Part shown: in pieces, positions 12,511 through 25,040 of the stretch | Layout of the letters: every line of letters begins with the position of its first letter | Position numbering within the stretch: position 1 is the first letter of the stretch | NCBI GenBank assembly: GCA_015039465.1 | Contig: MU130571.1 | Coordinates: forward strand, 1 to 61,955 | Reading direction: 5' to 3' | Source of the DNA: Phlegmacium glaucopus | Taxonomy: Eukaryota; Basidiomycota; Agaricomycetes; Agaricales; Cortinariaceae | Length of the DNA: 61,955 bases | Position numbers and translations under genes: made by a program | The notes under the pieces: generated by a model | The model's input: only the letters and a program-made list of their open reading frames with translations | What the model was told of the DNA's origin: nothing | Database searches by the model: none

Positions 12511-12809
12511 TTAGGCCGTGCTGGTACAGGCGACGACATTGGTCCCGATGCCGACGGATCTGGGGGTAGATAGGACATTAGCCAACAGACACGCTGAAAT
12601 CAAGCAAGCAACGTTGACGTACGACTTGGAGAATAACCTGCTAGAGCTCCCGCTACCTTAGTGATATGGCTAACCCAGCCACGAGTGTCGAGAACTGGGG
12701 TAGGTTCAGGGGGCTGGAACGATACACCATGATAGAATGGGACAGGTACAGCGAGCACGGTGAGCTGTGCAAAGAAATATACGACTGCGAGAGATGGGAT
12801 AATAAGCAT
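12511..12809 (-). CDS. S2: small secreted-protein-like gene
   Basis: The ATG at 12809 encodes MLIIPSLAVVYFFAQLTVLA, a convincing signal peptide. Exon 1 (12638-12809) ends at a GCAG/GTTATT donor and exon 2 (12511-12593) begins after TTGATTTCAG; joined they give 84 residues ending at TAA (12511-12513). The mature part would be about 60 residues with two cysteines. S3 lacks the acceptor and S1 the donor, so S2 is the best-preserved copy. Beyond the TAA the homology to S1 and S3 continues, including a frame with VNCTVG, so the stop may itself be a lesion and the true product longer. Family not recognised. Confidence 0.4.
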
Positions 12810-13054
12810 CTGAAATTTTTTTGTGAGTGGGTCTGTTGCCATATTGAAGCTGATCAACTTTACCTGAACGATGGGGAATGAAGGACCAGCTTGAAAAAAT
12901 TATCAGGGATATTGACGCGTTTTTATACTGGTGAAGCGTGAGAATATCACCAGGGACGCAAGTTGTCGTTCGCTAGGCGGCTGCTCGAGCCGCTCGACTA
13001 AGCGCAACCCCACCCATGTGCAAACGTGAGTAGCGGCGTGGACGTCGTTCGCTA
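12810..13054. other. S-P spacer, left half, interrupted by the 9.5-kb element
   Basis: The segment GGTGAAGCGTGAGAA...CATGTGCAAACGTGAGT is collinear with 38828-38895 beside S3. There it runs directly into ACAATTTGAATAATGTCACG and P5; here that continuation is found at 22556, beyond the inserted element. Confidence 0.7.
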
Positions 13055-14138
13055 CACCGCAAAAATGCCTTTATAATCAAAAAATATGGCAACGGTCATG
13101 TGTTTTCAGAGATTTCTCCACCTGGTAACGGTCAACATTGAAGGCTGGAAAACATAGTTAGCAAACCTCTTTTGACACCTTGGAACCAGGACTAATGGGA
13201 ACCAGGTAGCTGAAAGGATGATGACTGCATGCCGTAGCGTATGATGACAATGAAATATTTCATGTTTATACCAGGTACCTAGGAGTTTGGAGGCGACATG
13301 TTTGGCCACTTGGGGACGACATTCCAGGCCAGTTGGAGACGGTATGCTGGGCCAGTTGGAGATAACTTGTACCTGCAGTACCGAACAACATGCTAGCTGT
13401 TTCTGGAAGCCAGATCACACTAGAGATGGCCAAAAGCTCAGGCTGACAACTTGTTGCAGGGTTGATTTACGAGTGACTACAAGCTGGTTTTGGTCTTGAA
13501 CTCAACATCTTCTTCATGTCAGTAAAAGATACCCATACTTGTGGATTATCAATGTTGGAAATCAGGCATTTCAGTATTGTATGCTCACGTCAGACAGCTA
13601 TGATCATCCCTATGTTCTGAGCAAAATTGATTATATTGATGGGATGCCATGACTATCTACTTGTATCTACTGACTAGTATGCTGAATTCCGGACATGCTC
13701 CAATGAAAGAACTGAATAAAAATAATAAGTGAGTCACAGCATTAGAGTGTGCTATGTTAGAATAATTCGCAGCTAGAACAGTTGAATTGTAAGTCTCAAC
13801 CTTTTTGATAAAAGTTTGATGTTAATTATTATACCTAGAACAGTTGAATTGTAACTAGGTGATTATTAGAAGTAGTATTAAAAGAATAAACGAATGAACT
13901 CACGTCTCAACCTTTTTGATAAAAGTTGAGACTTGTAGTAAGCAAAGACTCCGTCACTAAAAGAACATGATTATGTAATATGAGAAAGATAACTCGCAGA
14001 AAAGATAAAAGAAAATGATAAGATAAATAAGAATCAACGGAATGATACTCGCACAAATTCAACATGCTATGTATTAAAATGAAGGGATATCGCAGTTGGG
14101 TAAAGAGGAACAAGAATGAGAGGGAGAACTGTGACAAC

Positions 14139-15467
14139 TTAAAGGGCTGCAGTGCCATCAAGCAAGCTGTCAACCTCTGTTTGCCAGGCATCTGCTGATG
14201 TGACTGACGTTGGGAGGGTATATGACACAGAAGGATTGTCACCAAGATAAGCTTTCTGGTCGGCTTCAAGGATAGCCTTGAAGTAACTGAATGCCAGAAA
14301 ATTTGGTAAATTCGCAAGAAAGAAATAGAGAGGAAGAACAGACCGCATAATCTTCACTGGGTTATTCTGTGCCTTTGTTCTTATCTTTACCAACTCGTCG
14401 TCAACTGTATCCCAAAAACTATCATTAGGATCAATTGCAAACATTTTGCGCTGCAGAGAACAATTGTTAAATGGGAAATAATCAAACTTTCAGTATTTGC
14501 AAATGAATGACATACGAAAAGGGCAACACGTCCACAGAGTTGGATCGTTACTGTGCATGAGGTACCATTGACAAGTGAGGTGGCAAGGTCAAATATATTC
14601 TTATCGTTGCCTGACTTAATCTAAAGAACCGATTAAGGCAATATCAGGGAAGACGAGAACAAAAGACTTACCAGCTTCTTAAGTTTTCCTCAAGCTTGGG
14701 AAAGTTCATAGGTAACACGTTCCTTAAGGAGTTTTGCGGCATGTGGGTCTCTATCAAATGTAGGAGGGATATGAAGTCGATCCTTCATGATGAGAGACTA
14801 CCAATACAAATAAGTAACAAAGCAGCCTGAGAAATCACAAACAATTCACCAGGACATGGTCCCGAGGGATGGTGCCTTTATATGCAGCCAACTTTGCAGA
14901 GAGGAGAACAGCAATGATGAAGCTCTTAATGTTAAGCTGAAGAGGGTAATTAGTTGAAGTTGCCATTGCCTATAATGCAGGACAGAAAACAAGTACATAC
15001 ATGGAGAGCTTCGCTAACCATGAACGGTGGTGCTGCTGCAGCTTCTTGCTCAAGCCTATTGTCGACATCAAAGATAGCCATCATAATCTGGGCGTCACAT
15101 GCTGCTGGACTACACTGCAAGAATGGTACTTGGGAGGTGAAAGAAACTAGAATTTTAAATGATAGCGTACCTTAACAAAATATTGAAGTAAAACACATTG
15201 GTATGGATGCAGTTTGAGCTTCTCTGCTGCACGTCGTAGAATGGCCTGCTCGTTTCGAGAGACACCAGACAGTGGGAGGCCATTTTCATTTTCATCTGGC
15301 TGTGAGGCTGAGGTAGATGCACTTGGCTCCCCGATTGCTGCACCATCAGGAAGCAGTTGGTCTGGCAGTTCGTCGTCCTCAGGAGGTGGGCTTGAGCGCA
15401 TCAGTTTGTCAATTTCGTCATCCTCGGATCCTAAGCCAGGTGAGGAAGAGCGGGCAGGTTCAGACAT
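14139..15467 (-). pseudogene. Transposon-borne accessory protein with a nonsense codon
   Basis: Starts MSEPARSSSPGLGSEDDEID at 15467 and can be followed over about six exons with GT-AG introns. Recognisable pieces are an acidic Ser/Pro-rich N-terminus, SRNEQAILRRAAEKL, IAVLLSAKLAAYKGTIPRDH, ERVTYELSQ, VTIQLCGRVALF and FWDTVDDELVKIR. The layout matches a mushroom protein of unknown function that I know as a partner of the large protein encoded next door. In the exon reading YELSQA-stop-GKLKKL a TGA (14690-14692) sits where an Arg CGA is expected. Downstream exons remain open to the TAA at 14139, so the lesion looks recent. The two genes share a 242-base divergent promoter region. Confidence 0.65.
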
Positions 15468-17411
15468 TGAGTTGGGCAGAGAGGTAAATAAAAAAGAGAA
15501 GAACAAGCTTGGAACGAGCAAGAAATGAAACGAAGGTGAAAGAAGGAATGAAAGAAAGAAAACGAACCATCACATTTTTAATTCACGGGGACGGTCGGGG
15601 TTCTGGAAAAGCGCACACAAACACTTGATGGCTGAGATCATGAATCTGACACGGCTGCTGCTTCCGAGCTGAAATTTTATTATAAATTCCATTCAACAAT
15701 CTCCACAGGATGCAAGGGCAGCGAGGGGCAAAAAAAGCCCCATTACCTCCAGGTGAGTTACAGAGTTCTGGGGAAAAAATGAGCAAATTTGACAGGAAAG
15801 AACAATAGGCGTTGAAGCTCACCTGGACGACAACAAAGTGCGCTGCAAAATATGTGTCAAACACTGTCTGATCCTGTCCCCGCCGGACTGGATCACGTTG
15901 AAAACCTTTAAGAATAGCCATCAGAAGACTGCTACTCATCTTCACTGTGTTGGGCTTCAGACGAGGGAAGAGGAGGCAGAAGAACGACAGCAGCAAAACG
16001 CACCAAACTTCTTTGCAACACCAAATAACATAACACCCAGAATTCCACCTTCCAGTCCTTCCCATCAAGAATGTCAACAGCAACACGAGCTATCACGAGA
16101 TATAATGCAGGAATTGTGGGACCAATTTGATGGGACTTTTGAACTCGATCAAGGTTTTGATGAAGCTCATGAAAAGGCACGCAAGGACTTCCATGAACAT
16201 GGACTCTGGGATGGACCAGAAGCGATGGCTGCTGATATTGACATGAACAATGTTGAACAGCTATGGGATGAAGAGGATCAGGATGACTTACTATCGGAAA
16301 TACTTGAGCAGATGGGTTTGTCATGTTGTTTTTTACTCATCCGAGCATAGAACTAATGATCAAAATACCAGGAATGAACTCGACAAATGTCGAAACCACA
16401 ACTGCCTCAACAAATACAAAATGGTCACCTTATCCATCAAAAGTTATATTCTTGCTCGATGTGATTGATAACTTACCTCGGCTACGAATATCCAGTTCAT
16501 TCATGAAAGTTCTCCTTTGGCTTCTTCGTGAGCTCGGCGTCAAAGAGATACCCTCCTTTGATAGGCTAAGGAAGGTGCAGAAGTCATTGCACGAGAAACA
16601 GGGGATTCCAACAATTAGGTGGATGACGCCAAAAGGAAATGTGTTCTCCTTCAATGACCCAAGAACTCTGATCGCAAATGTGAGTATCTGGAATGAAATA
16701 CATGATCCTCGAGCTCACCTCTAGTTTTTCGATAGGATTGGGCAAATCCTCTCATTCAACCTCACATTCGCCGTTATCCAGTCATCCCTAAAAATGGTGT
16801 TATATCAGAGATCTGGCATGCCCAGAAATGGAGGAAAGACCTAGATCGTGACTGTTTGAGCCCAATGTATGATGCAGGTAATCAACTCCACTACTTCGTC
16901 AATGAACCTGCATGTCTTTTGGATGGCAAAATTGTCATTCCTGTGCGATGGTTGGAAGACGAGGAAAGAGATGTTTGGGCTGAGGTGTGGGAGGTTAAGA
17001 TTGATGTGACAACGGTGATTTTCCCACTTACATTTCAGCCGTGATAATACTCACAGCAACCCAGGGGCTGTCGACTATTCAGGACAATAAAGTTACCTTA
17101 ATACAAGCAGCAAGCTTGCAGAAAAATATTCTTGATCTTGAAGACAAAGGTTTGATTCCGGAATGGTCCCCAGAAACCATTGCAAAAGGCCATCCTTCGC
17201 GCATGCCAAATCCTGATCGCGCGCTCGCTGATGGAATTCCATTGTATACCAGCTTCATCGATGTCTTCGGTGATGATGTCTCTGGCAATCGTTCCAAAAG
17301 CTGGAATAAGCACTGGAATGTGTACATTAATCACCCAAAATCTCACCTTGTAAACTTCTCCATCAGCACAATATAACACACAGCACTCTGGAGTCACCTA
17401 CTACAGTCTGC

Positions 17412-17572
17412 AGTGCTGTGCACAGCCTGTAGTTGATTGTAGTGGCTGTAGTAGCTGTGGTTATTTATATTTCTTGCATTGCTGTGCAGTGTGTTTGTAG
17501 TATGCTACAGTACTAAGTCATACAGCAGTGCTGTGCACAGCCTGTAGTTGATTGTAGTGGCTGTAGTAGCTG
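17412..17572. repeat. 47-base direct repeat
   Basis: CAGTGCTGTGCACAGCCTGT followed by AGTTGATTGTAGTGGCTGTAG occurs at about 17412 and again at about 17526. A TTGTAGTATGCTACAGTACT segment also occurs twice (about 17493 and 17633). Confidence 0.75.
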
Positions 17573-17809
17573 TAGAGAAGGTATATCTTCTGCACAGTGC
17601 TGTGCAGTCTCCTTGTAGTCTACAGTAGTCTCTTTGTAGTATGCTACAGTACTAAGTAATAACCCATAAATATCTGCAGTCTCTTTGGAAATTCTCTTAA
17701 GCCAAAAACTTGAAATGAAGCAATATATATATATATTGTTGCTGACTACACATGTATTTCAACCTATACATAGCCAATAAATAGAATAAAATGAAATAGT
17801 GAGTCCAGA

Positions 17810-18640
17810 CAAGCAGTAGTAGGGCTAAACTGGTAGTAGGCATAAATAAGTGGTAGAAGGCTTAAACAAACAGTGATGAGTCTAAATAAGTGGCAGTAGG
17901 CCTAAACGAGAGGTGGTGGGCCTAAATGAGATGTAGTAGGCCCAAACGAGCTGTAGTAGGCCCAAACGAGATGTAGTGGGCCCAAATAAGCTGTAGTAGG
18001 CCCAAACGAGAGGTGGTAGGCCTAAATGAGAGGTGGTAGGCCTAAACAAGTTGTAGTGGGCCCAAACAAGTTGTAGTGGGCCCAAACAAGATGTAGTGGG
18101 CCCAAACGAGCTGTAGTGGGCCCAAACGAGCTGTAGTAGGCCCAAACGAGCTGTAGTAGGCATAAACGAGAGGTGGTAGGCCCAAATGAGACCCAAACAA
18201 GCTGTAGTAGGCCCAAACGAGAGGTGGTGGGCCCAAACAAGCTGTAGTATGCCCAAACAAGCTGTAGTATGCCCAAACAAGCTGTAGTATGCCCAAACGA
18301 GATGTAGTAGACCCAAACGAGATGTAGTGGGCCCAAACAAAATGTAGTGGGCCCAAACGAGATGTAGTGGGCTCAAACGAGCTGTAGTAGGCTCAAACGA
18401 GAGGTGGTAGGCCTAAATGAGTTGTAGTGGGCCCAAACGAGTTGTAGTAGGCCCAAACGAGATGTAGTAGGCCCAAACGAGAGGTGGTGGGCCTAAGTGA
18501 GATGTGGTGGGCCCAAACGAGTTGTAGTAGGCCTAAACGAGGTGTGGTGGGCCCAAACAAGTTGTAGTAGGCCCAAACGAGAGGTGGTGGGCCTAAACGA
18601 GATGTAGTGGGCCTAAATGATTTGTAGTAGGCCTAAAGGG
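17810..18640. repeat. 20-base minisatellite, about 40 units
   Basis: Tandem units of GTAGTAGGCCCAAACGAGCT and close variants (AGGTGG, ATGTAG and TTGTAG sub-variants) run almost without interruption. The unit length of 20 bases is not a multiple of three, so long frames appear in all registers (repeating LGLLQLVWAYY-like text); these are not genes. The array lies inside the nested insert. Confidence 0.92.
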
Positions 18641-19879
18641 TGAGGGGACTCAGGGGAGGGGTAGGCTTAGCCATCATTATTCAATGAGGTGGTGAGGTAG
18701 TTGTTGTTGTTCTGTGGTGACGTGGCAAATGTGGTGGTGATGTGGTGGTATATGTTGAGATGTGAGGTTTGAATTTACGGGATATGATGTTGTGCACAGA
18801 CCATGTTTAGGGCTGGTCTGTTGAACTTAGAAAGAAGAAATAAAGATTGCTAAATAAGTGAAAATAAAAGAGCTACATATTTCCTACAGAAATGCTACAT
18901 GGCTCTACAGAAATGCTACCAATATCTATGTATCTGTGGGAAATACGGAGTTGCTATGATGTCTACAGGGACTATGGCAATTTCCGGAGTTTGCTGATGT
19001 CAACACATGCCAGCGTTCCAGAACAGTTCCAGGGGATTAAGCAGAAGATTGAGTCAGTAATTTACCTACTACTCCTTTCCCACCACCTCAATAACCATCC
19101 AGATTGACGCATGTAGAACCTATCCAAACCCGAGATGCACTCACAGGACAGGAGGTCAAGTTGAAGATATACTGCAACTGTGCTCCAGGTGACAACCCCG
19201 CTCAAAGTGAAGCCTCTGGTCATATTGGTAGCAAAGGAAATCACCCATGCCGAAAATGCAATGTGGGAGGCTCCCAGAAGGAGAAAGAAAGCAACGAAGG
19301 CTTCCATGCAATGTTCATGGTACGTATTCACGGTGCGCCGTGCACTTGTACAAAAGTCTCAAATCTAACACCTCGATTTCTTGATGCAGCCAGATCGAGC
19401 TCGATCGAGTACGGAAACCCTTAAGCTAGTGGAGGAACAGGTTCATGCCGCCTGTTTAGGTGTTGCACAGACTGTAGAGAATATGCAAACTGCAACCGGC
19501 GTTAAAGACACTTTCACCCAGCATTGGATTGATGACCTCATTGAACGGGCCCGAAATCTCCGCAAAGCCCATCCTGAGCGTTCGGCAACCGATATCCAAG
19601 AAGAACTCATGGCTTGGGTTCTCAAGAATAAAGACGCAGTCTACAACCCCTTCTTGACACTAAAAGGTGATGATGCAAATGTATCCTGAGAGGTTGAGAC
19701 ACTAACTGACGACGTAACCGTTTCCAGGGTTCAATGTGTCTGTTGATACTCCCGTCGAGATACTCCATACCATCCTGCTTGGTATTGTCAAATATGTGTG
19801 GCATGGCTCGCATACATCTTGGAATGCGTCAAAAAAGAAGATTTACTCTGACCGGTTGCAGGCCAATGTCCTAGGCCAA

Positions 19880-20370
19880 TAGTGATGTTACGGCTCGGCT
19901 CGGCCTGAGTACCGCGGCTTAGGCTCGGCTTTTGACGGCTCGGGCTTGAGGAAATATGAAGCCCAAGCCTTGAGCCATACCCTACAACGGCTTAGGCTCG
20001 GCCTTGGCTCAGGCCGCGGCTTGTTGATGGATTAGGTAATCTATTTCCCATGCGCTATTTCATGCCTATCAAGATGACTTGCTTCAGTTCTTGGACACCG
20101 CAATTTAACTAGTATTAATGTCGAGTACACATACTATTGTGAGAACATATATAATTTCTTTGTAATTTTTTTTTTGTTATGAAAACAAGAATTCTAGTGG
20201 TAATTAATTATCAGAGAAAGCCGCGGCCTGAGCTGCGGCTCACGGCTTCAAAAAAGACAAGCCCAAGCCGTGGGCCGTCCAGGCCGTCACCCAAGGCTTT
20301 CCACGGCCTGGGCTACCGCGGCTCGGCTCGGCTCGGCTTACGGCTTCAGGCCGAGCCTTTAACATCACTA
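19880..20370. mobile_element. Small non-autonomous hAT element
   Basis: The 491-base element starts TAGTGATGTTACGGCTCGG and ends CCGAGCCTTTAACATCACTA, with inverted termini and subterminal CGGCTCGGCTCGG/CGGCTTAGG repeats. It shares TAGTGAT ends and GC-rich subterminal motifs with the autonomous hAT at 51778-56308. It interrupts the large transposon gene between RLQ and the [15 protein letters not shown] segment. Flanking octamers (TAGGCCAA and GCCACCAA) are not identical, so the target duplication is eroded. Confidence 0.8.
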
Positions 20371-23300
20371 GCCACCAATGTCACTTCATTGTCGGTCCCA
20401 GCAATTCGTTCAAGCTATATAACCCAATATGCAAACTCTCTAATTGGTCGTCAATTGAAGACCCTGGTCCAAGTCAACAGTTTCCACGTATACGATCTTG
20501 TCAGCGATCTCCAGTTTGAACTTACTAAAGCTATCAGCGAGCTATCGGCACTTCTTTGGTTTGTTGAGATACGAAATCTTGAGGAATATCTGGTAAGAAT
20601 CTTCGCAATCATCCTTGGATCTTCCTTAAATTCTGACTGAGGTTAATTTTAAAATAGTCAGATGTCGAGGTAGCGGCGGCAAATGTTCTCGACATTGCAG
20701 CGGAACTGGATCCGTCAAAAATTATTGCAAAACTTAAATATCACCTCCTCGCACATCTTCGCAAAGACATTATTCGTTTTGGTCCACTTGTGGGAGTTGC
20801 AACCGAGATTTTTGAATCCTTCAATGCAATATTTCGCTACTGCTCAGTCCTTTCAAACCACATGGCACCAAGCCGTGACATCGCCTACCAGCTTTCGGAG
20901 CAAGAGACTGTGAAGTTTATCCTGTCGGGCGGGTGGTGGCTTTCGGAATCCGGACAGTGGCAACAACCTGGTCCGAGTGTGCGGAATTATGTGGCAAACC
21001 AGCCTGTCCTTCGAAAGCTGTGTGGTTGGACTGAGAATGAGTCGTCTACTTGTCCAGGTAATTGTCTTTATGTTGCTTATAATTTCTTTGATCTAACCAT
21101 GGTCCGTTAAATAGGATCAGTTAAACTGGAGACTGCGAAGCGTGACCCAATAAATAAGAATAAGACCACTCTAGAGGCCCTAACCTGGTCAAAAACACAT
21201 GCTGCTAAGGCGATAAATGTTCCGACAACAATAAAGGATGCACCATTGCTGTGGAATCGGGGAAAGCATGTCGTCGCTCAATCTCAGGACATATGTAAGG
21301 TCGGGTCCTGGGTATATGCAAACTCTCCTATTTCAGTGACGTCTTTTCACCCCCATTGCAAGTCTCTGATCGAAACTAATAACAATCTGAACAGCCAAAA
21401 GACGCACCTGTAACAGGGAAAATTCATGAAATACTTCAAGATTCAACGAGCACATTCAGGTTTGTAGTACTTGACGTCTTCTCTGTTGCGGCCCATCGAC
21501 ATGAGATCTTTGGAGTACCAACTCTCCTCCGAGCATTTGACGAAGTAAAGTACATTCTTCTCAAGGCTGATGTAAGTCAAATTGCAATTCTTCACGGCGA
21601 TTTACCAATCAAAACAGACCATCCTTTTCAGTTATAACGTTCAGCACGATTGCAGGCTTGCCAAATGCACTGCTTCCGGCAACAGAGGAGTCATGCAGGA
21701 ACATATTCTATCTGAAAAAACGGAAGCCCACATCGAGCATAAGCCCGTCGACCGCTACTTAGTCAACACCCACGCTTTTCACAATGCTCACCTTATCCGT
21801 GCTACCCTTCCTCGGCATCTCACAATTCCCGTACCATATGCAGAGGACCGTCAAGCTCACCATATTCGAATTGCTGCAAAGCTGCAGGTATCTCAAGAAG
21901 CCAGGCAGATTAACACAGCCCGCAAAGCAGAAGAAAGAAGAAAATTGAAGGGACCGGCCAAGAAGAGCAATAAACGAAAGCGTATCAGCGGCCTTGAAGA
22001 TTTAGACCCAGACGAGGGCGAGCAGGGTGACGAGAACGGTCGGCGAGATGCTGAGGCTATGGAGGTTGACGGGGACAACGTAGACGAGGAGCTATCAGAC
22101 GGAATGGAAGACTGATTGTCTCACATGGTTTGTCCAAACCCGGATACACGATGGGTGCTCGTATATTTGTGGTATGGACTACAGGCACAATTAACATATA
22201 ATGATTCACAAAATTCCGAGGTGATGCTACAGTAAATGTTCAGATGGATCATTTGAATGGGTATCATATACAGGAAATGTAATTACTGGATGAATTGTCT
22301 ATATAATGGTCACACAGAACGTACACCTGGAAGTTGTGTGAGTTCCGTTCATCTCCAGGCATGGAGAAAAAGGGTGTCTCCGGCCTTTCTTAGCCATATC
22401 GGGGCCACTAAACGACCATCATCAACCCGTCATTTCCCAAAAACCTGGCTTCCAGGTCGACGACATCGCTCCTTCAAGTAAAAACCTTACCTTCAAATCA
22501 TCACTGTCGTGCTCACTGGCTGCCGTGTTTTGACCAATTAGCGGTGTAGCAACATACAATTTGAATAATGTCACGGTATTAGATACGTCACACGATTTTC
22601 AATTCTCACCCTGCAATTGGCTGTATCAAATTATCAACCAAGTAGACTCAGACGAACTCGATTGGTCCTACACCGTCCGTTGGCTAAGCTATCTCTGCTC
22701 AAAGGCCTTCACAATCCCCCCACGAGATTATAACCCTTCTGCTCATTTCGTCTAGGTCAGAACAGAAGATGGGGTTATCACCATGTTACCACATGGACAT
22801 CGCCTTCCTCTGATGTCCATCGCCAAATATCAATGGGAAACAACTATTCCTACTTTGTCTTTAAAAAATGGTCAACGCTGGGAAGCAGATGAAATTCTTC
22901 ATTTATCCAGACTTTGTCATGTTTTATTCTCGAAAGAGCCGGCCAGTTAGTTCGCCAGCAAAATCGGAATCTTTCCTGTCCCACCTTAGTTCTGAAGAGC
23001 ATGGGCGAGATATCCTCAAACACGGTTAGTCGATCCTCCCCATCTTTCATCTTTTTTTTAAATTCCAGATTGGCGTCAAAAGGTTCTTTAATTTCAATCC
23101 CCACGTCACCTAATCTGGCCTTGCATCAACCGCAATCCCCTTTCATTATCCACCCCTCATCTTCCACCTCAAACTCATCTACTTCCTCACCCATCGCGCA
23201 AAGTAATGGTTCCATTGCGAATGCTCCCAATGTTATACCTCTTCCATCGACGTCTTCGTCACAGGTAAGCTTATATATCCCCCGATTTTGCTTTTGTTTT

Positions 23301-24700
23301 ACATTCTACGCGATCGCTGACATGATCTCTCGAAAGGAAAAATCGATATCACTATCAAACCCAACTTCAACGTCTTAACCTCGATTTCATCTACTCATTC
23401 TCCGTTCTAGTCTCATGTGACTGAAAGAGAAGGTGGAGAGGCTATCACCAAAAGCGTTGTTGATTCTAGCGTTGTCTATCCAATTTCGGAAATCAAGGAT
23501 GAGGTTTCGAGTTTTACGGATATGCTACGGGTACCACCACAGGTCAACCAGGCTTCTCAGAAAGAAGACAAAGAGAACGAAGGGAAAGGGGAAGAAAAAG
23601 GTGAAGTAAAGACTGTGAAGGGGAAGAGGGGTGTTAATGACTCGGACAAGAAGTCTTTTAGACTTGGGGCCATTGTCGTCGCCGTCATTCAAAGCGCCAC
23701 GGCCCGTTCCCGCTTCGAATAGTACCACGAACAATTACGGCGACGACGACGATGGGGGGACGAACAAGACGAGATGACGACTACTAGTAATCCTGTTCCT
23801 GCTGCTACCCCCGATATGCCTCCTGGTCCACCTCATAGTCAAGTTCCGAATCTAAATGTCATGTATGCGAAAGCACTTCAATTCGAACGTCTTGTCATTA
23901 TGGCGGATCCCACAAGCGTGCTAATGGGTAATTCTTTGGATGTTGCCTCTTTTTCCTGGTCATCGTTGATGAACATGCTGGTTCCCTGCCTTCGTTTTTC
24001 GCATTTTTGGCAGCGACGTCGCTCTACGTCGCCTCTTACACCGACTATTTGCTGTTTTATTGCATAGATAAGTCTCTGGCTATTCGGTCGTCGCCTCTAC
24101 TGTCCCAGAAGCTTCCTAAATGCCTTGGCTATATTTCGCTCGTACGATCGCCCCCTTTTCCGGCAGTACCCGGACGACATTAGGCGTCCTGCCTCCCTTT
24201 CGCTCCCTTTCACCAGCGGTCACGTGTATAGTCATGCTTTTTCCATATTTGGTAATGCTCACTCGTCTAAGAGTCGTAGGCATGTCCACTGCCCAGACCG
24301 ACATCCCCTTACGCTACACCGAATCGTTTGGTGTCAAATCGTCGTAGCTACCCTACCAGTCGCTCCTATCCAGCGACAATCACCAGATCGAGAAGTTCCT
24401 TAACACCATTGGGCATTTTGGGTCGCTGATCATTTATATTCTTTTATCTCTCTTCGGTTACCTCAAACGCGTTGTTTTCTTTATTTTTGATACGTTTGCC
24501 ATCGCTCCTTGATCGCCTCCCTATACCACATGTCTCCTGCCGGTCCTCGGAGCGATGACCGGTCCTCTTTCATTTATCGCCCACTATCCCTGATGTTTTG
24601 TCTCCCCATTTTGCCTAGTCCCTCTTGGACTCCTGTTTCATCGTTTTGATTTGTTTTATAGATACCCATGTGCAACTTAGCCATGTGATCTCCTCTACCT

Positions 24701-24712
24701 ACTATAAAAACC
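24701..24712 (+). promoter_or_regulatory. TATA box of the LTR
   Basis: CTATAAAAACCT occurs about 735 bases into the LTR, followed by CTCCTGTAATTTAGTTAC, a position consistent with the U3/R promoter of an LTR. Transcription is inferred, not shown. Confidence 0.45.
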
Positions 24713-24854
24713 TCCTGTAATTTAGTTACAAAGGACAATAAGAAAGTATTCACCTCTCTCCCCAGAGTATAGAATTAAGTCTTGTCATCGTCTCTCTCGT
24801 CGTTCGCCTTCGTTTCATTGCGTTTTACTGCGAGTCGCCCATACAGCGACTATA

Positions 24855-25040
24855 CTTCGTCACTGCGTCGCCCCTTCGTCACTTGCGTCGCCCCTTCGTC
24901 ACTGCGTCTCCCCTTCGTCACTGCGTCGTCCCTTCGTCACTGCGTCGCCCCTTCGTCACTGCATCTCCCCTTCGTCACTGCATCTCCCCTTCGTCACTGC
25001 GTCGCCACTTCGTTCCTTCGTCGCCCTTTCGTCATTACAT
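24855..25040 (+). repeat. 19-base tandem repeat in the LTR
   Basis: About nine units of CGTCGCCCCTTCGTCACTG with minor variants (CATCTCCCC, CGTCGTCCC) lie in the 3' third of the LTR. Confidence 0.85.

Larger units (their letters stand above)
17371..18998. mobile_element. Nested insert carrying a minisatellite
   Basis: Coding sequence for NKHWNVYINH stops near 17335 and resumes as STHASVPEQFQG at about 19000, so about 1.6 kb is inserted. The right end GCATTTTCCGGAGTTTGCTG-type sequence (18970-18998) recurs, inverted, at 56771-56800, which marks a repeated element terminus. Flanks read ATCAGCAC on the left and GTCAACAC on the right, a possible imperfect target duplication. The left part is rich in CTGTAGTAGCTGTG motifs. 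No open frame is present. Boundaries are approximate. Confidence 0.55.
15710..22115 (+). pseudogene. Large transposon protein (GNRSKSWNKHWN type), disrupted
   Basis: A plausible first exon starts at 15710 (MQGQRGAKKAPLPP) and splices at 15753 to an exon with a zinc-finger-like CKICVKHC...H...H. Then follow an acidic helical region ending LLSEILEQM, a segment with RELGVKEIPSFDRLRKVQ, a [20 protein letters not shown] segment, GDDVSGNRSKSWNKHWNVY (about 17269-17328), CNCAPGDNPAQSEASGHIG...CRKCNVGG (19170-19270), a FNAIFRYCSVLSNHMAPSRD segment (20821-20880), LAKCTASGNRG, and a basic then acidic C-terminus (KKSNKRKRI) ending at 22115. This is a common mushroom transposon protein; related proteins are Tnp2-like. 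Coding sequence is broken by the inserts at about 17371-18998 and 19880-20370. Confidence 0.7.
13055..22546. mobile_element. 9.5-kb two-gene DNA transposon, now dead
   Basis: The uninterrupted S3-P5 junction (38880-38960) shows that sequence between about 13055 and 22546 is inserted. The ends are CACCGC and GCGGTG, each flanked by TA in a GCTA/TAGC context; the inverted repeat is short and diverges after seven bases. The cargo is two divergent genes: 14139-15467 on the minus strand and 15710-22115 on the plus strand, a pairing I recognise from mushroom genomes as transposon-borne. Short CACxG ends and a Tnp2-like large protein would fit a CACTA-related group, but the catalytic residues cannot be assigned with confidence. 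It carries two nested insertions and at least one nonsense codon, so it is not autonomous. Confidence 0.7.

Noticed and set aside
17882..18376. Long minus-strand frames of up to 164 residues with repeating LGLLQLVWAYY text
   Set aside because: They arise from a 20-base tandem array that stays open in several registers; no start context or homology, and the array lies in a transposon insert.
17810..18640. CRISPR-like array
   Set aside because: Units are directly adjacent with no unique spacers, and the organism is a fungus.
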